DNA of 64,000 nucleotides, taken from assembly GCA_019054805.1 (NCBI GenBank), contig JAHQIY010000003.1, forward strand, positions 5,084,001 through 5,148,000, written 5' to 3'. The notes under the pieces were generated by a model. The model worked only from the letters and a program-made list of their open reading frames with translations, was not told the DNA's origin and did not search any database. Source of the stretch: Brachionus manjavacas (Eukaryota > Rotifera > Eurotatoria > Ploima > Brachionidae). Shown in pieces: positions 43,686-56,785 of the stretch (positions within the stretch are counted from its first letter, which is position 1; every line of letters starts with the position of its first letter). Both the position numbers and the translations under genes were made by a program.

Positions 43686-45479
43686 AGCATTAAAAGCTTT
43701 AAAAAAGCCTAATTAAATTTTTTTATTTGACCTAAATTTTGCTTGCGGAATCCTGATAAATTTAAAATAAAACCTGAACATTCAGAAAAAAGTCACTCTT
43801 TGGAGTTCTTTGAAAAAAAAATAAATTATTTCGTCTTTTAATTATTAAAATATTTGTCAAAAAGATAAATATATTTATCGCAATGAATAATTCACCTTTA
43901 TCTGAATTACCTAATAAATATTTTGTACCTTAAAAAATTTGCTATTTTACAAAAGATCACATTCCTTGTAAAACAAAAATTTCACAAATTACATGAACTC
44001 AATTAGCAGGAAAAACTAACCACTGAATAATTCAGGCGCTATTTTTCATTATTTTGACACACCGGACAGTATCCAAGTTAATGCATGAACATAATTTAAA
44101 TATAAATTACCTGCAAAAAAAATAATGAATATTTAAAAAATTTACATTTGGCTAAACATTCATTTTGGGCCGAATTTTAGGAAAACTGAAGCCTCTTATT
44201 TTATAGACAAGAAATTTTAAAAACCATCTGGCAATACTTTTGCACTTGGGTAAGTTTTGATGCTTAAGCAAAAAAAAAAAAAATTCTCAAATTTTAATAA
44301 ATTATTAAAATTTGAGAAACTGAAATAATAATGGTATAAAACGAACTAAACGATAAAAAATAGATCATTCAATTCATACGGCTTTGTATTTATCCAAAAA
44401 AAACATATAAAAGATTTAAGAAATATATAAATAATCTCGATTGGTCTACTAACCCGGTATGATTTTTAATAATTTTTTTAAGCTATTGTTGAAATCGGTC
44501 CAACTTAAAAATAATCTAAAATATACGTCTGCAATCTCGAGTAAATGTAGGTAAACTTTGGTTTTGTTTTAAGTTGAATGCATGAGTTGATGTTTAAGTC
44601 CATTCAAATTTTACATGTGTTTGGGTTGAAGCTATTTCTATTCAATGTAGACTCGAGCAAATTATCATTTATTTGTTCGTATAAGGCCTTCGTAATTATA
44701 TTTTTAATTAGGCCTTTTAAATTTCGTTTCTTTTTCCAATTTATTTACTTAGGAATTTTTTATAAATTTAATAAAATTTAGTCAATTTAGAAAAACGAAG
44801 AGCTTTAAAAATTCCAGCAAACATAAATTTCTCCACTGTTTCTTTGATGAGCAATCTTATTTTCAAAAATATGCTGCAAATTTATAATTTTAAATTATCA
44901 TTTGCAATTTTTTCTTTCTATTGTTAATCAAAATCTGGCTATCAAGCGATTTTTTATAGCCATGAATATTTTATCTAAAATTGTCCTCGTAAGCTTTTGA
45001 CTTAAAATTTCTAATAAAATATGAGCTAAAAATTTTGATGGCTGAGTATTGTTGATAATTTTATACCAGTCGACAAATTCATTAAATTTAAATTTGAAGA
45101 GTTTGTTAATCTACTTGCTGAATTAAAATAAATTGAGAAATATTTGGTGAACAAATTTCCTTAAAACAGTATTTCAGTTCCCAAGTCAAAATATATTCTA
45201 ATATTTAAATATTTAAACTAGATGGAAAAATTTTTCAAAAATAAAAATATCTAGGTGAAAAATTAACTTTTTATTCGAAAAAAATTTAAAAAAATTTTTT
45301 TAGTAAACTTTAACTTGCTTGATCTCTTTTGAATTATTTATTTATTTATTGCACGAAAATGCCTATGTTAATTTTCTCATATTTAAATATAATTCTCAAA
45401 AATCAATCAAAAAAAAATACTCAATAATTTTTCTATTTGTCTTGAAATAAAATAAAATCTTCAATATTGTTTATTGAAA

Positions 45480-46276
45480 TTAATTGATTTTTTTATTGAA
45501 TTCCAGTGATTTTTCGCGGAACAATTTTGAGACATACAGTGCCAAGAGTATCAAAAATCCCAGAGTAATCACAATAATAATAGGTGCATGTTTTGCTTGA
45601 CCAACAGGCACATCAAATTCAAAACTATCTTCTGAATAATTGGAATCAATTTCGTTCCAATAGCAATTTCCAATAAAAATTCTTTAATCAATATTTTGTC
45701 AATTTTTTTATCAGATTTGAAAATAAATTCATTTTGGTCTTTTAGATTTTGGTTGCAGTCAGACACTAAAACACGAGGACCATAAATTTTAAGTCGTTGA
45801 TACAAGTAATTGTCAGATGGAGCGTGATATCGTAAATGAAACGGATAGCTAAAGGATAAATTGCATAAATTTGACGATTCATTACATGATAATAAACTTT
45901 TTTGGAAAAGTAAAAAAAGCAAAAATGGCTTCGATCTATACTCGATTGATTCAGTATTTACCTTTTGTGATAGAAAAAATAAAAATAGCTGATTGTAGAT
46001 ATTTTGTTTTAATTCGAATTCATCAACATAAAAATTCGAATTAAATTCTTGAATCAACATTATATTACAATTTGTTTTTAAAAAGTGTATTTCATCTGTA
46101 TTGATTTGAATATTTATGGAAAAAAATTTATGAAAGCCATCATTATCAATTTCATAGCTGAATGTGCTTGATTTGATCACATTAAAGCATCTATTCGAAA
46201 TCTCACCTGAAAATACACCAACAATATCAAGTACCATGAAAAATAAGAACTTTAATGTTATAAGTTTCAACAGCAT
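45480..46276 (-). pseudogene. PIGX: PIGX copy B (frame broken)
   Basis: Over most of its length it matches the intact PIGX at 29187-29984, with a few residue changes (for example IEYRSK for IDYRSE). An A-run at about 45674-45679 has five A instead of six. This shifts the frame after about residue 200 and replaces the membrane span and VPVG motif with a different tail ending at 45569. As read, the product would be secreted or unstable rather than membrane-anchored. Because the change is one base in a homopolymer, sequencing error cannot be excluded. Confidence 0.8.
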
Positions 46277-46540
46277 CGTTTCTTTAAATAAAAAATCTAA
46301 TAAATAAATTATAATTTATTTACTTATTGGCAAAAAAAAATTTCATTTTTCTTTTAAAATCACTTTTTGAATTTAGAATAATTTTGAGACTAAAATTATC
46401 ACATTATTTAATTTATTCAAAAATATTAAATTTAAATAAAATAATTTAACATTGTCAAGAAAAAAAGAATCAGCATAAACCAAGAATTGATTCATGTCAA
46501 GAATTAAAGAAGAACTATTTAGAAAAAGTAAAAAACACAT

Positions 46541-46676
46541 GACCCGATGCTGAACCTGCTGCTCTTCGGTCTAATATAGGTATACTTTGATCGTTGATCG
46601 CTGATTGATCGTCTTTTTTCAGCTTGGGTTTCGATAGATCTGTGATTAATTTTAATAGAACCCTTCGATCAGATAG
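46541..46676 (-). pseudogene. Fossil of WIPF exon 1 (module B)
   Basis: Module-B copy of the fossil at 30249-30384, with nearly identical sequence including SKPKLKK. It has no functional frame. Confidence 0.8.
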
Positions 46677-46845
46677 AAATGACATTTGAATTAATAGAAT
46701 AAAAAAAAATTGTGTTGGTAACAATCACTTGCAAAAATGCAATGATAAAAAAATTAGCCCATGATTCGATTCATTTTTGAAGCTCTTTTTTTTATCCCAT
46801 GAGAAAAAACATACTTTATTGCAAAATTTAGAGTTACATTAATAC

Positions 46846-47043
46846 AAGAGTTGTTCAAAAGTCACAAGTCTCAAGTCAAGTCCAAATCAAAGATTTTAAT
46901 TTTTTTAAGCCTGGACTTGTAATTTTATTTTAGTGACTTTGAATTTAACTAGGCCGCCATTATAACTGCCTGGAACGGAACAAAATTCATGTTGCCAGAC
47001 TTTTCCTTGACTTGGACTTTAATTTTGGACTTATACGAATCTG
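46846..47043. mobile_element. 198-bp hAT-type MITE (module B)
   Basis: Same insertion as at 30553-30750, flanked by ATTAATAC at 46838-46845 and 47044-47051. The first base is A instead of C. It was duplicated with the module and is not an independent insertion. Confidence 0.8.
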
Positions 47044-49505
47044 ATTAATACCAATGCAACTAATGAAGAAAAAAAAAACTTAATTCAATTTCCAATGATT
47101 AAGACTGCAAAATATAGAAAAGTTAATTTTTTTTTAAGAATTTCTCCCAAAATAAGTATCTTACATTACATTGGTGACAGCAGTGTCCAGAATGGAACAA
47201 TTAGAAAAAACCATCATCGAGAATTCAGATGATAATCAAGCTGAATTGGACCAAGCAATTATATCCGCTCTAGCCAATATAACAAATTGTTCTAAAAGAA
47301 TTGACGGGTTCACAAAAATCTCTTTTGAAAACTATAAAAGGAATTATTCACAAATTTACAGAATACTCGAAAGAAATGGGACTGAAGCAATAAACCCGAA
47401 TGAATGGCTTATTTGGTTAAGCGAGATGGCCGCGAAAAGCGAAAACCAATTAATAAAAGAATCAGCATCCACAACATTTGGTTTAGTTATGGACAGAGAA
47501 ACCGACTATCCAGTGGAACTAAATTATTGGATCACGAATCAAAAGCAAGGGAATAGTTCAGACTTCAGAGACTCAAAACTTACGGCTATTATAGACCAAA
47601 ATCACACTAAACCACTAAAAGAAGATGAATTATTAAGTACAAATCAAACTCAACAAAAAGAGATGGAATTCCTAAAATACTTTTTCGACTGGAATATTCA
47701 AAACAAACAATTCAGAATAGAAACTTTGCGAGATTCATCCCAAGATGTGACATTGTGGTTCGAACGGTTTGAACTACAAACACCAGGGTGGACAGACGAA
47801 GCAAGGAGCACTCAGGTTGTAACTTTATTCGAAGATGACGCATTACAGAAATTCAGACTTATGAAAACAAATAAATCAAGCTATTTAGCGATTAAACGCA
47901 ACCTAATCACAAATTTTAGGCACGATAGGACAAGCGACATCCAATGTGATTTTTACGGAGCTAAACAACGAGCTGATGAAAGCGTTGAAAAATTTAGTAA
48001 TCGACTCTTACGATACACAAATGAAGTTAACGAAATGGAAAAAGAGACTATGGAAAACAAGTTAGCAAACGTATTCTTACGGGGATTAAATCCAAGCTTA
48101 AAAAAATCATTTCGATAAGCGCTGGTAAAGATTTCGACGAATTGGTAAAGATAGCCAAACGAGTGGAACGATGTGAAAAAGAAGAACAAGAAAATACAAG
48201 TATCGAAGCAGGTATAGAAAGTATTAATTCTATAAGAAACGATAAAGAACAAACGAAAAAAGACAAGGTTGTTTGTGTTATATGCGATAAAAACAATCAC
48301 GAAACAGCCAAATGTTTTAAATTAAAATCAGTAAAAGATTTTATAAAAAATCAATCTAAATCACCGAAACGAGAAGATAAAGAATTTACCAAATCTCGAA
48401 GAGAGTACCAAAATTTATTTTGTAGCCACTGCAACAGACCTAACCATGATTATGAAAATTGTAGAATGAGATTGGGTCTCTGCGTTAAATGTGGAAAAAA
48501 GGTCATCTCGCAAAACACTTCAATTTAAACTCATAGAAGCTAAGCCAATATTGGGAGTGGGCAAGGCTGATAAATATAACTCCCAAACCAAATACTATTT
48601 AACCAACAATCATTTTAACCAAGATAAACTTAGTAAATTAACAAAAGAAGATTTTGTAAAACCACATTATTCATTGAGTCATATGAAACCAGATCACAAA
48701 ACCGAAAAGAAAACTAAAGAAAAAACAAACAGAAAATACTTGAAACAAGAAATGGTCAACAATGTCTTTTACTAAAAATGTTCAACATCAATTATCACAG
48801 AAGTAGAAGGACAGACAGAAGAAATATTGATCGACTCGGGTGCGCAAACTTCATTTATTAGCGAAAAATACGCTCAATTAAGAAAATTCAAGCGTACAAA
48901 AATTACGAAAAGAAAAAACTGGATTACCGCAAATGGTTCACAGCTGGAAGTTTCAGGACAGACCTCAATCAACATAATGATAGGGAACACGAGAATTATC
49001 GGAACTTTCATCATTAGTAGAAAACTAGCACATGATCTTATAATCGGAGTAGACATTTTAAAACCAAACAATTGCATCGTAGACTACAAAATTGACAAAC
49101 TTATTTGTGGCAACTCACAAATCCAGCTTAGAACAAAAGAACCGAGAGCTAAAAATAAAATTGACAAGCAAGCAGAAACAAACAAAAGAATAAATGATTC
49201 TAAATATAATTCAGAACAAATCGTTTTCAAAGTCGGTGATAAAGTAAGAATAAAAATGCCTCAAACAAAAGTTGGGTTAAAAAAGAAGCTACGAAATGAT
49301 CTATGGAGTGATCCAGTAGAAATTACAAAAATTATCTCAGAACAGAATATAGAAGTAAAAATGAAAAAGAAGAAGAAAGTCATAAACATTAATAATGTAA
49401 AATTGAAAGAACCTAATAAAGAACACATCAGGACTCAAACAACAACCAATAATTTCGGTAGAACTTCAAAACCACTTAAAAAATTTTTTAATATTTAGAT
49501 ACAAA

Positions 49506-50060
49506 ATGATGATCGTAAATAAAATTATTCAAAAACTTAATAAAAATAAAAAAAGAAAAGAAATAACAAAAAACAAGATGAACCGTCCAAAAGACGAGTA
49601 TGGTTTACCAAGAGTACAGCTTTCAAAAATTTACAATCCGAATGAAGAACCTACCTCGTGCAAAGAAAGGAGAAGAAAAAATAGAGACACAAAAAATGCT
49701 AAATTATTGGAAATGAAACCAGAAATCCTAAAAGCAAAACAAGAAAGAGCTGATTATGCTGAAAAACACCGCGTTTCAGACCAAGACTTACAAATAATTA
49801 ATGATCTCCCAGAAATACATCAAAAATGGCTACAAGAACGTAAATCATTCAATACCGAATACAATGAATACATCAGCAAGAAAGAAGAATTAGAACAAAT
49901 CCAAAAGGAAATTGCAAAGGAAAAAGAGCAACAAGAATTGAAAAAACTAATCGAATTCCACAAAAGTAATGCAGAAAAATCTGAAGCGAAACAAACAGCA
50001 GAAAAAGAAAACAAAGAAAGAGGATACAGAAGAGACGTTTTCGGATTCGAAGAAATATAA
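49506..50060 (+). other. Extra ORF downstream of integrase, gypsy copy B
   Basis: The 184-residue translation is identical to that at 38986-39540: Lys/Glu-rich, coiled-coil-like and without membrane segments. Confidence 0.65.
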
Positions 50061-50462
50061 AAATTAGGAACAGATGCAAACATAAAAGGATTTCATATAA
50101 CAAATAGTATCAAACATTTTTTTTACGGATGAACCAACACCCAACATCAAAATATCAGATCCAAGACCAAAAAACAAACAACATCATCCACCAGATTTGA
50201 AAATGATAAACTAAAGTCAGCATTAACAAATGAATCAAGAATAATGTGACATTAAAATTTATAAATAAATTTAAAAAATTTAGAAGGGAGATGTAAAGAT
50301 GGCAAAAACCATCTTAATATATTAAAAGAAGTTAATGGAAATAACTTTGAAAAAATTACATAATTTTTATTATAAATATTAAAAACTTTATTATAGAATT
50401 TAATTTAAATAAAGAAATCTCAAAATAAAATTAACTTTTTCTTCAAATCTTATTTTGAGTAA

Positions 50463-50622
50463 CGATAGCTGCAAAGTTATCGATCTAAGTAGCTTAACGA
50501 CCTACTTAGAATAAATTCCAACCATTCCGGAAAGGAAGTTGGGACTAGACGATCAGAATCAGATATCGTTTAGTTTTTCGGACGCTGCAAAGTGTCCAAA
50601 AAGTCAGTGCTGCAAAGTACTG
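50463..50622 (+). ncRNA. Six-hairpin chain, copy B
   Basis: Base-for-base the same chain as at 39917-40076, including the three GCTGCAAAGT loops. It lies between the copy B purine tract and the start codon of the intact LINE. Confidence 0.65.
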
Positions 50623-51002
50623 CAGCGCCCTCTTTCACTCTTCGCCCTACTAGAGCCATATAATTACCACGCATTACAGAAGCATTTAAAGAAAATTTAA
50701 AAATTTGAAGCACGCAGTTTTGTCAAATTTACAAAGTTGGTAGTCCGTCGTTCTCACTTTAGCCTTCTGCTCACATATTTTTGACCAGAAAGTGTGAGAA
50801 GCTACCTTAAAGTGATCAAATAAAAATTTCAACTTCTTTTTGCCTGCGCTGGACTTGGTTAGCTTTATTTTTTTATTAAAATTTATCTTTATATTTTCAA
50901 TTTTCTTGAGTCATTTTTCAAAATTTAAAAATTAAATTTTTTATGTTAATTAGTTTCACATATTTTATTCTTATTTGGTAATTGTTTTATATTTTTTAAA
51001 TA

Positions 51003-54000
51003 ATGTCTGAAAAACCAAATATAATTTGTCCTAAGTGTTCTAAAAAATATGTTTCTCCAAAATGGTTTGAGAAACATTTAAAAATATGTGCTAATAATCT
51101 GGGTAATGATAAAGAAATTTTTTCTGGTGATTTACTGAAACAAGTATTTCACTTTAGTGATGATTTTTTTGTAAATAAATTTTATGCCCCGTCTTATCCA
51201 AATTATTTTGATCAGTTAAAGAAATTTTGTTTAAATTTTAAGAACAATTTAAACATTCTTCATTTAAATATAAATTCTCTTTTTCTTAAGAAAGATGAGA
51301 TAAATGATATTGTATCGCTTCAGTATTTTGATATCATTTCTTTAAATGAAACAAAATTAGATAACTCATTTCCTCTTTCCTTTCTAGACTTTCCTAATTA
51401 TACTGTGAAACGTAGAGATAGATGTAGAGATGGTGGAGGTATTGTTGTACTTGTTAAAAAGAGTCTGAAAATTACAAACTGTCATTTTCACCTTGACTTT
51501 GAAGGTATATCTTTTGAAGTTAGCTCTGTTAAACAAAATTTTAATTTCCTCTTTTGTTACAAACCACCGTCGTATTCAGATTATGATTTCATTAAAAATC
51601 TTGAGCAATTTTTATTATCCTATAATTTGAATTATAGAACCACGATTATAGGAGATTTAAATATGGATCATAAATCTGGTGAAAATTGTTTAGTTAAATT
51701 TTTAAGGGATTATAACTTAAAAAGCTTAACTAATGAACCTTCACGAATAAGTTTCTTGAACAACTCTTGGGAAGTTAAAGCTAAGCTAAGTTATATTGAT
51801 CATATTATACATCAAGAAGATTTTGATTCTTTTTCAAGTATTGTAGGTTGTCCTTTCAGTGATCATAAATTTGTACTGGGCTCTTTTCCTATTTCCGTTG
51901 AAAGATCTAATATTACCACTTCACATTTTAGGTTAATCAATGAAAGAAATATTGCTAAAGTTGGAAATTTTTTAAGGAAATTTGATTTTAATTTACTCCG
52001 TAAGCTTGATAGTATAGAGAATAAGTGGGGTTTTGTTAAGGAAACAATTATAAATGCTATAGAAGAATGTTGTCCTTTAAGAAAATCTATTCGTAAGAAA
52101 AATGAGCAATCCCCTTGGTTCGATGCTGAATTAAGATCATTTAGAAATTTTAGGGATTATTGTTTTCAGAATTATATGATGGATAAAACAGAACAGAATC
52201 TTTTCCAGTATAGGGATGCTAGAAGGGAGTATAAAAAACTAAATCGTCAAAAAATAAAATTATATTTTGAGGCTAAAAAGTCTAATGACTTCAAAAATTC
52301 TAAGAAATTCTGGAATTTTTATAAAACATCCATAAAACTGAGAGGAGATGCTGAATTTGACAGCTTTCCAGAAGAACTTTGTTGGGATGTTAAAAAAGCC
52401 TCAAATACTGTTGATCAAGTGGAAATGTTTAATAGCTGCTTTGCTTCTATTGAATCTTCCTCTTTGTCCAGTGAAAATGAATCAGCCAAATACATTTTTG
52501 ATACATTTAGAGAATTAAAATTTAATGAAAATATTTTAACTCCAGGATTTTCATTTTGTGAATTCTCTTTGGATGAAATTAAAAAGGCTGTTGACGAACT
52601 CCCTTCGTCAAGCTCCCCTGGATTTGTTGGAATTCAGACCAAGATTATCCAAAATCTTAAAGAATTCTTTGTTCCATTATTATATGAGCTCTTTAATAAT
52701 TGTTTATTTTTTAAAAATATTCCGGAAGACTGGAAAATTGCCATTGTTAATCCTTTATTTAAAAATAAAGGTGACAGGTCAGATTTAAACAATTATTGGG
52801 GGATATCAATCCTATCACCAATAGCAAAAATCTTTGAAAAACTTTTAGCAAAACAGATATCTTATTATTTTGAATCGAATAAGATTTTATTTAAAGGACA
52901 ACATGGTTTTAGAAACGGACATTCTTGTCAAACAGTAATCCATGAGTATATCAGTGAAATAAATAAAGCTAAAGAAAATAAACTAACAACTGTTTCTTTG
53001 TTTATTGACTTTAGGAAAGCATTTGATGTAATTGATTCAAATTTATTACTTTTAAAACTTTTTCACTATGGTTTTGATAATTCTTCTTTGGGTCTTCTTT
53101 CAAACTATTTTGAAAATAGATCTCAGATAGTTAGAATTGGTTGTGAAAAGTCTAATCCAGTAAAATTAAAATTAGGTGTCCCGCAAGGATCTGTCCTGGG
53201 TCCACTGCTATTTCTTATTTTTGTCAATGATTTACCATTTTTATTTAAAAATTTAAGTATTAAAATGTTTGCAGATGATACAACAATAAGTATCTCTGAA
53301 AAAGACCTTGAAACTTCTTTGATAAAATTAAATGTTACAACAAAAAATTTAAATGAATGGTGTATTTTTAACAGAATTGAAATAAACTGGTCAAAAACTT
53401 TTTGCATGATTTTTGAAAATAGGAAAAAATTATATCCAGATAAGATTAGAGTAGGTAATGAAGACATATTAGTTGTAAAGGAAATCTGCTTATTAGGCTT
53501 CATAATTGATCAAAATCTTAATTTTACCAAATTTGTATCTAATTTATCAATTCAAGTTAATAGGAAATTATTTTCTATCAAGAGAATTTTCTATCTTGCT
53601 ACTTCAGTAAAGATACAGTTTTTTAAGACTTTTATCCTCCCGTATTTTGACTATTGCTCTACGCTTTTATGCTATTTTTCAAAAGAAGCAATAAATAAAT
53701 TAGCTAAAAGTTATTATATCTCTATCATAAAACTTTTAAATCTTAAGCTAGAAGCAAACAGCTTTAATGAAATAAATAACGCTTTAGAAAAGTATGGTCT
53801 TTATTCATTTCAACATCGAATTTTTGAAAGGATGCTAACTTTTTCTTATAAATGTCTACTTTATTTCAATGCTCCGCTAATTCTTAAAGAAAAATTAAAG
53901 AAAAATGACTCAAAAAATTTGAATTATATTTTAAGGAACAGTAATAACCTTATTGAACCAATGGCCAAATCAAAAAGTGGAGAAAAAACATTTGAACATT

Positions 54001-54014
54001 TTTTTCAAGATTAA
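51003..54014 (+). CDS. LINE single-ORF protein: zinc finger, endonuclease, reverse transcriptase
   Basis: An uninterrupted 1003-residue frame. The N-terminus has a C2HC finger (Cys9, Cys12, His25, Cys29). An APE-type endonuclease follows (LNINSL, SLNETKLD, GDLNMD, YIDHII, SDHKFVL, about 80-300). The reverse transcriptase has FIDFRKAFD (about 667), GVPQGSVLGPLL (about 724) and FADD (about 756), with a long C-terminal region after it. The order and motifs fit the jockey/CR1 group of non-LTR retrotransposons. No separate ORF1 precedes it; the zinc finger may take over RNA binding. The element extends 3' to 54232. All catalytic motifs are present, so it may be active or was so recently. It moves by target-primed reverse transcription. 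Confidence 0.9.
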   Translation: MSEKPNIICPKCSKKYVSPKWFEKHLKICANNLGNDKEIFSGDLLKQVFHFSDDFFVNKFYAPSYPNYFDQLKKFCLNFKNNLNILHLNINSLFLKKDEINDIVSLQYFDIISLNETKLDNSFPLSFLDFPNYTVKRRDRCRDGGGIVVLVKKSLKITNCHFHLDFEGISFEVSSVKQNFNFLFCYKPPSYSDYDFIKNLEQFLLSYNLNYRTTIIGDLNMDHKSGENCLVKFLRDYNLKSLTNEPSRISFLNNSWEVKAKLSYIDHIIHQEDFDSFSSIVGCPFSDHKFVLGSFPISVERSNITTSHFRLINERNIAKVGNFLRKFDFNLLRKLDSIENKWGFVKETIINAIEECCPLRKSIRKKNEQSPWFDAELRSFRNFRDYCFQNYMMDKTEQNLFQYRDARREYKKLNRQKIKLYFEAKKSNDFKNSKKFWNFYKTSIKLRGDAEFDSFPEELCWDVKKASNTVDQVEMFNSCFASIESSSLSSENESAKYIFDTFRELKFNENILTPGFSFCEFSLDEIKKAVDELPSSSSPGFVGIQTKIIQNLKEFFVPLLYELFNNCLFFKNIPEDWKIAIVNPLFKNKGDRSDLNNYWGISILSPIAKIFEKLLAKQISYYFESNKILFKGQHGFRNGHSCQTVIHEYISEINKAKENKLTTVSLFIDFRKAFDVIDSNLLLLKLFHYGFDNSSLGLLSNYFENRSQIVRIGCEKSNPVKLKLGVPQGSVLGPLLFLIFVNDLPFLFKNLSIKMFADDTTISISEKDLETSLIKLNVTTKNLNEWCIFNRIEINWSKTFCMIFENRKKLYPDKIRVGNEDILVVKEICLLGFIIDQNLNFTKFVSNLSIQVNRKLFSIKRIFYLATSVKIQFFKTFILPYFDYCSTLLCYFSKEAINKLAKSYYISIIKLLNLKLEANSFNEINNALEKYGLYSFQHRIFERMLTFSYKCLLYFNAPLILKEKLKKNDSKNLNYILRNSNNLIEPMAKSKSGEKTFEHFFQD

Positions 54015-55988
54015 TAAATTGCTTTGTGATCAAGAGATCAATGTTGAAGTTTTCAACGTTTAAGCTATCAATTTTCAATAATATAAATTTAATTTACACA
54101 GATTTTGTTTCTAAATTTGAATTGTTTAACTTAAATAGCTTATTGTTAAATTTTTTCAAATAACTATTAAATCAATAACTCTATTCAATTTTATAAATTT
54201 TATTTTAATATTTTTATTTATGTATTTTTTACAGCATTAAAAGCTTTAAAAAAAGCCTAATTAAATTTTTTTTTATTTGACCTAAATTTTGCTTGCGGAA
54301 TCCTGATAAATTTAAAATAAAACCTGAACATTCAGAAAAAAAGTCACTCTTTGGAGTTCTTTGAAAAAAAAATAAATTATTTCGTCTTTTAATTATTAAA
54401 ATATTTGTCAAAAAGATAAATATATTTATCGCAATGAATAATTCACCTTTATCTGAATTACCTAATAAATATTTTGTACCTTAAAAAATTTGCTATTTTA
54501 CAAAAGATCACATTCCTTGTAAAACAAAAATTTCACAAATTACATGAACTCAATTAGCAGGAAAAACTAACCACTGAATAATTCAGGCGCTATTTTTCAT
54601 TATTTTGACACACCGGACAGTATCCAAGTTAATGCATGAACATAATTTAAATATAAATTACCTGCAAAAAAAATAATGAATATTTAAAAAATTTACATTT
54701 GGCTAAACATTCATTTTGGGCCGAATTTTAGGAAAACTGAAGCCTCTTATTTTATAGACAAGAAATTTTAAAAACCATCTGGCAATACTTTTGCACTTGG
54801 ATAAGTTTTGATGCTTAAGCAAAAAAAAAAAATTTCTCAAATTTTAATAATTTATTAAAATTTGAGAAACTGAAATAATAATGGTATAAAACGAACTAAA
54901 CGATAAAAAATAAATCATTCAATTCATACGGCTTTGTATTTATCCAAAAAAAACATTTAAAAGATTTAAGAAATATATAATTAATCTCGATTGGTCTCCT
55001 AACCCGGTTTGATTTTTAATAATTTTTTTAAGCTATTGTTGAAATCGGTCCAACTTAAAAATAATGTAAAATATACGTCTGCAATCTCGAGTAAATGTAG
55101 GTAAACTTTGGTTTTGTTTTAAGTTGAATGCATGAGTTGATGTTTAGGTCCATTCGAATTTTACATGTGTTTGGGTTGAAGCTATTTCTATTCAATGTAG
55201 ACTCGAGCAAATTATCATTTATTTGTTCGTATAAGGCCTTCGTAATTATATTTTTAATTAGGCCTTTTAAATTTCGTTTCTTTTTCCAATTTATTTACTT
55301 AGGAATTTTTTATAATTCCTAAGTAATATAATACATACATTTCTCCACTGTTTCTTTGATGAGCAATCTTATTTTCAAAAATATGCTGCAAATTTATAAT
55401 TTTAAATTATCATTTGCAATTTTTTCTTTCTATTGTTAATCAAAATCTGGCTATCAAGCGATTTTTTATAGCCATGAATATTTTATCTAAAATTGTCCTC
55501 GTAAGCTTTTGACTTAAAATTTCTAATAAAATATGAGCTAAAAATTTTGATGGCTGAGTATTGTTGATAATTTTATAGCAGTCGAAAAATTCATTAAATT
55601 TAAATTTGAAGAGTTTGTTAATCTACTTACTGAATTAAAATAAATTGAGAAATATTTGGTGAACAAATTTCCTTAAAACAGTATTTCAGTTCCCAAGTCA
55701 AAATATATTCTAATATTTAAATATTTAAACTAGATGGAAAAATTTTTCAAAAATAAAAATATCTAGGTGAAAAATTAACTTTTTATTCGAAAAAAATTTA
55801 AAAAAATTTTTTAGTAAACTTTAACTTGCTTGATCTCTTTTGAATTATTTATTTATTTATTGCACGAAAATGCCTATGTTAATTTTCTCATATTTAAATA
55901 TAATTCTCAAAAATCAATCAAAAAAATACTCAATAATTTTTCTATTTGTCTTGAAATAAAATAAAATCTTCAATATTGTTTATTGAAA

Positions 55989-56785
55989 TTAATTGATTTT
56001 TTTATTGAATTCCAGTGATTTTTCGCGGAACAATTTTGAGACATACAGTGCCAAGAGTATCAAAAATCCCAGAGTAATCACAATAATAATAGGTGCATGT
56101 TTTGCTTGACCAACAGGCACATCAAATTCAAAACTATCTTCTGAATAATTGGAATCAATTTCGTTCCAATAGCAATTTCCAATAAAAAATTCTTTAATCA
56201 ATATTTTGTCAATTTTTTTATCAGATTTGAAAATAAATTCATTTTGGTCTTTTAGATTTTGGTTGCAGTCAGACACTAAAACACGAGGACCATAAATTTT
56301 AAGTCGTTGATACAAGTAATTGTCAGATGGAGCGTGATATCGTAAATGAAACGGATAGCTAAAGGATAAATTGCATAAATTTGACGATTCATTACATGAT
56401 AATAAACTTTTTTGGAAAAGTAAAAAAGCAAAAATGGCTCCGATCTATACTCGATTGATTCAGTATTTACCTTTTGTGATAGAAAAAATAAAAATAGCTG
56501 ATTGTAGATATTTTGTTTTAATTCGAATTCATCAACATAAAAATTCGAATTAAATTCTTGAATCAACATTATATTACAATTTGTTTTTAAAAAGTGTATT
56601 TCATCTGTATTGATTTGAATATTTATGGAAAAAAATTTATGAAAGCCATCATTATCAATTTCATAGCTGAATGTGCTTGATTTGATCACATTAAAGCATC
56701 TATTCGAAATCTCACCTGAAAATACACCAACAATATCAAGTACCATGAAAAATAAGAACTTTAATGTTATAAGTTTCAACAGCAT
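55989..56785 (-). pseudogene. PIGX: PIGX copy C (frame broken)
   Basis: Full-length match to the intact PIGX. An A-run at about 56422-56427 has six A instead of seven, which shifts the frame near residue 121. The N-terminal frame (56785-56276) then ends early, and the C-terminal half with VPVG and the membrane span is intact in another frame (56315-55989). This break differs from that in copy B, so each copy lost its frame independently, or each carries a homopolymer error. Confidence 0.8.

Larger units (their letters stand above)
47171..50678 (+). mobile_element. Ty3/gypsy element, copy B (short derivative)
   Basis: Parts present are the primer-binding-type start (47171), gag with zinc knuckles, protease (DSGAQTSF near 48.84 kb), the integrase C-terminal tail, the extra ORF (49506-50060), the purine tract (50282-50291) and the 3' LTR start (50292). 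The RT, RNase H and integrase core are absent. It is broken and could not move by itself, with a few breaks beyond the missing section. Close identity to copy A in the shared parts shows it arose by duplication of the module. Confidence 0.85.
43686..54232. repeat. Tandem module, copy B
   Basis: Second head-to-tail copy, shorter than A mainly because its gypsy element lacks most of pol and the MULE. The first part (43686-47170) aligns with 27394-30877 with scattered single-base differences. It shares variants with C rather than A, so B and C are closer relatives. It carries the LINE that still reads through. Confidence 0.9.
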
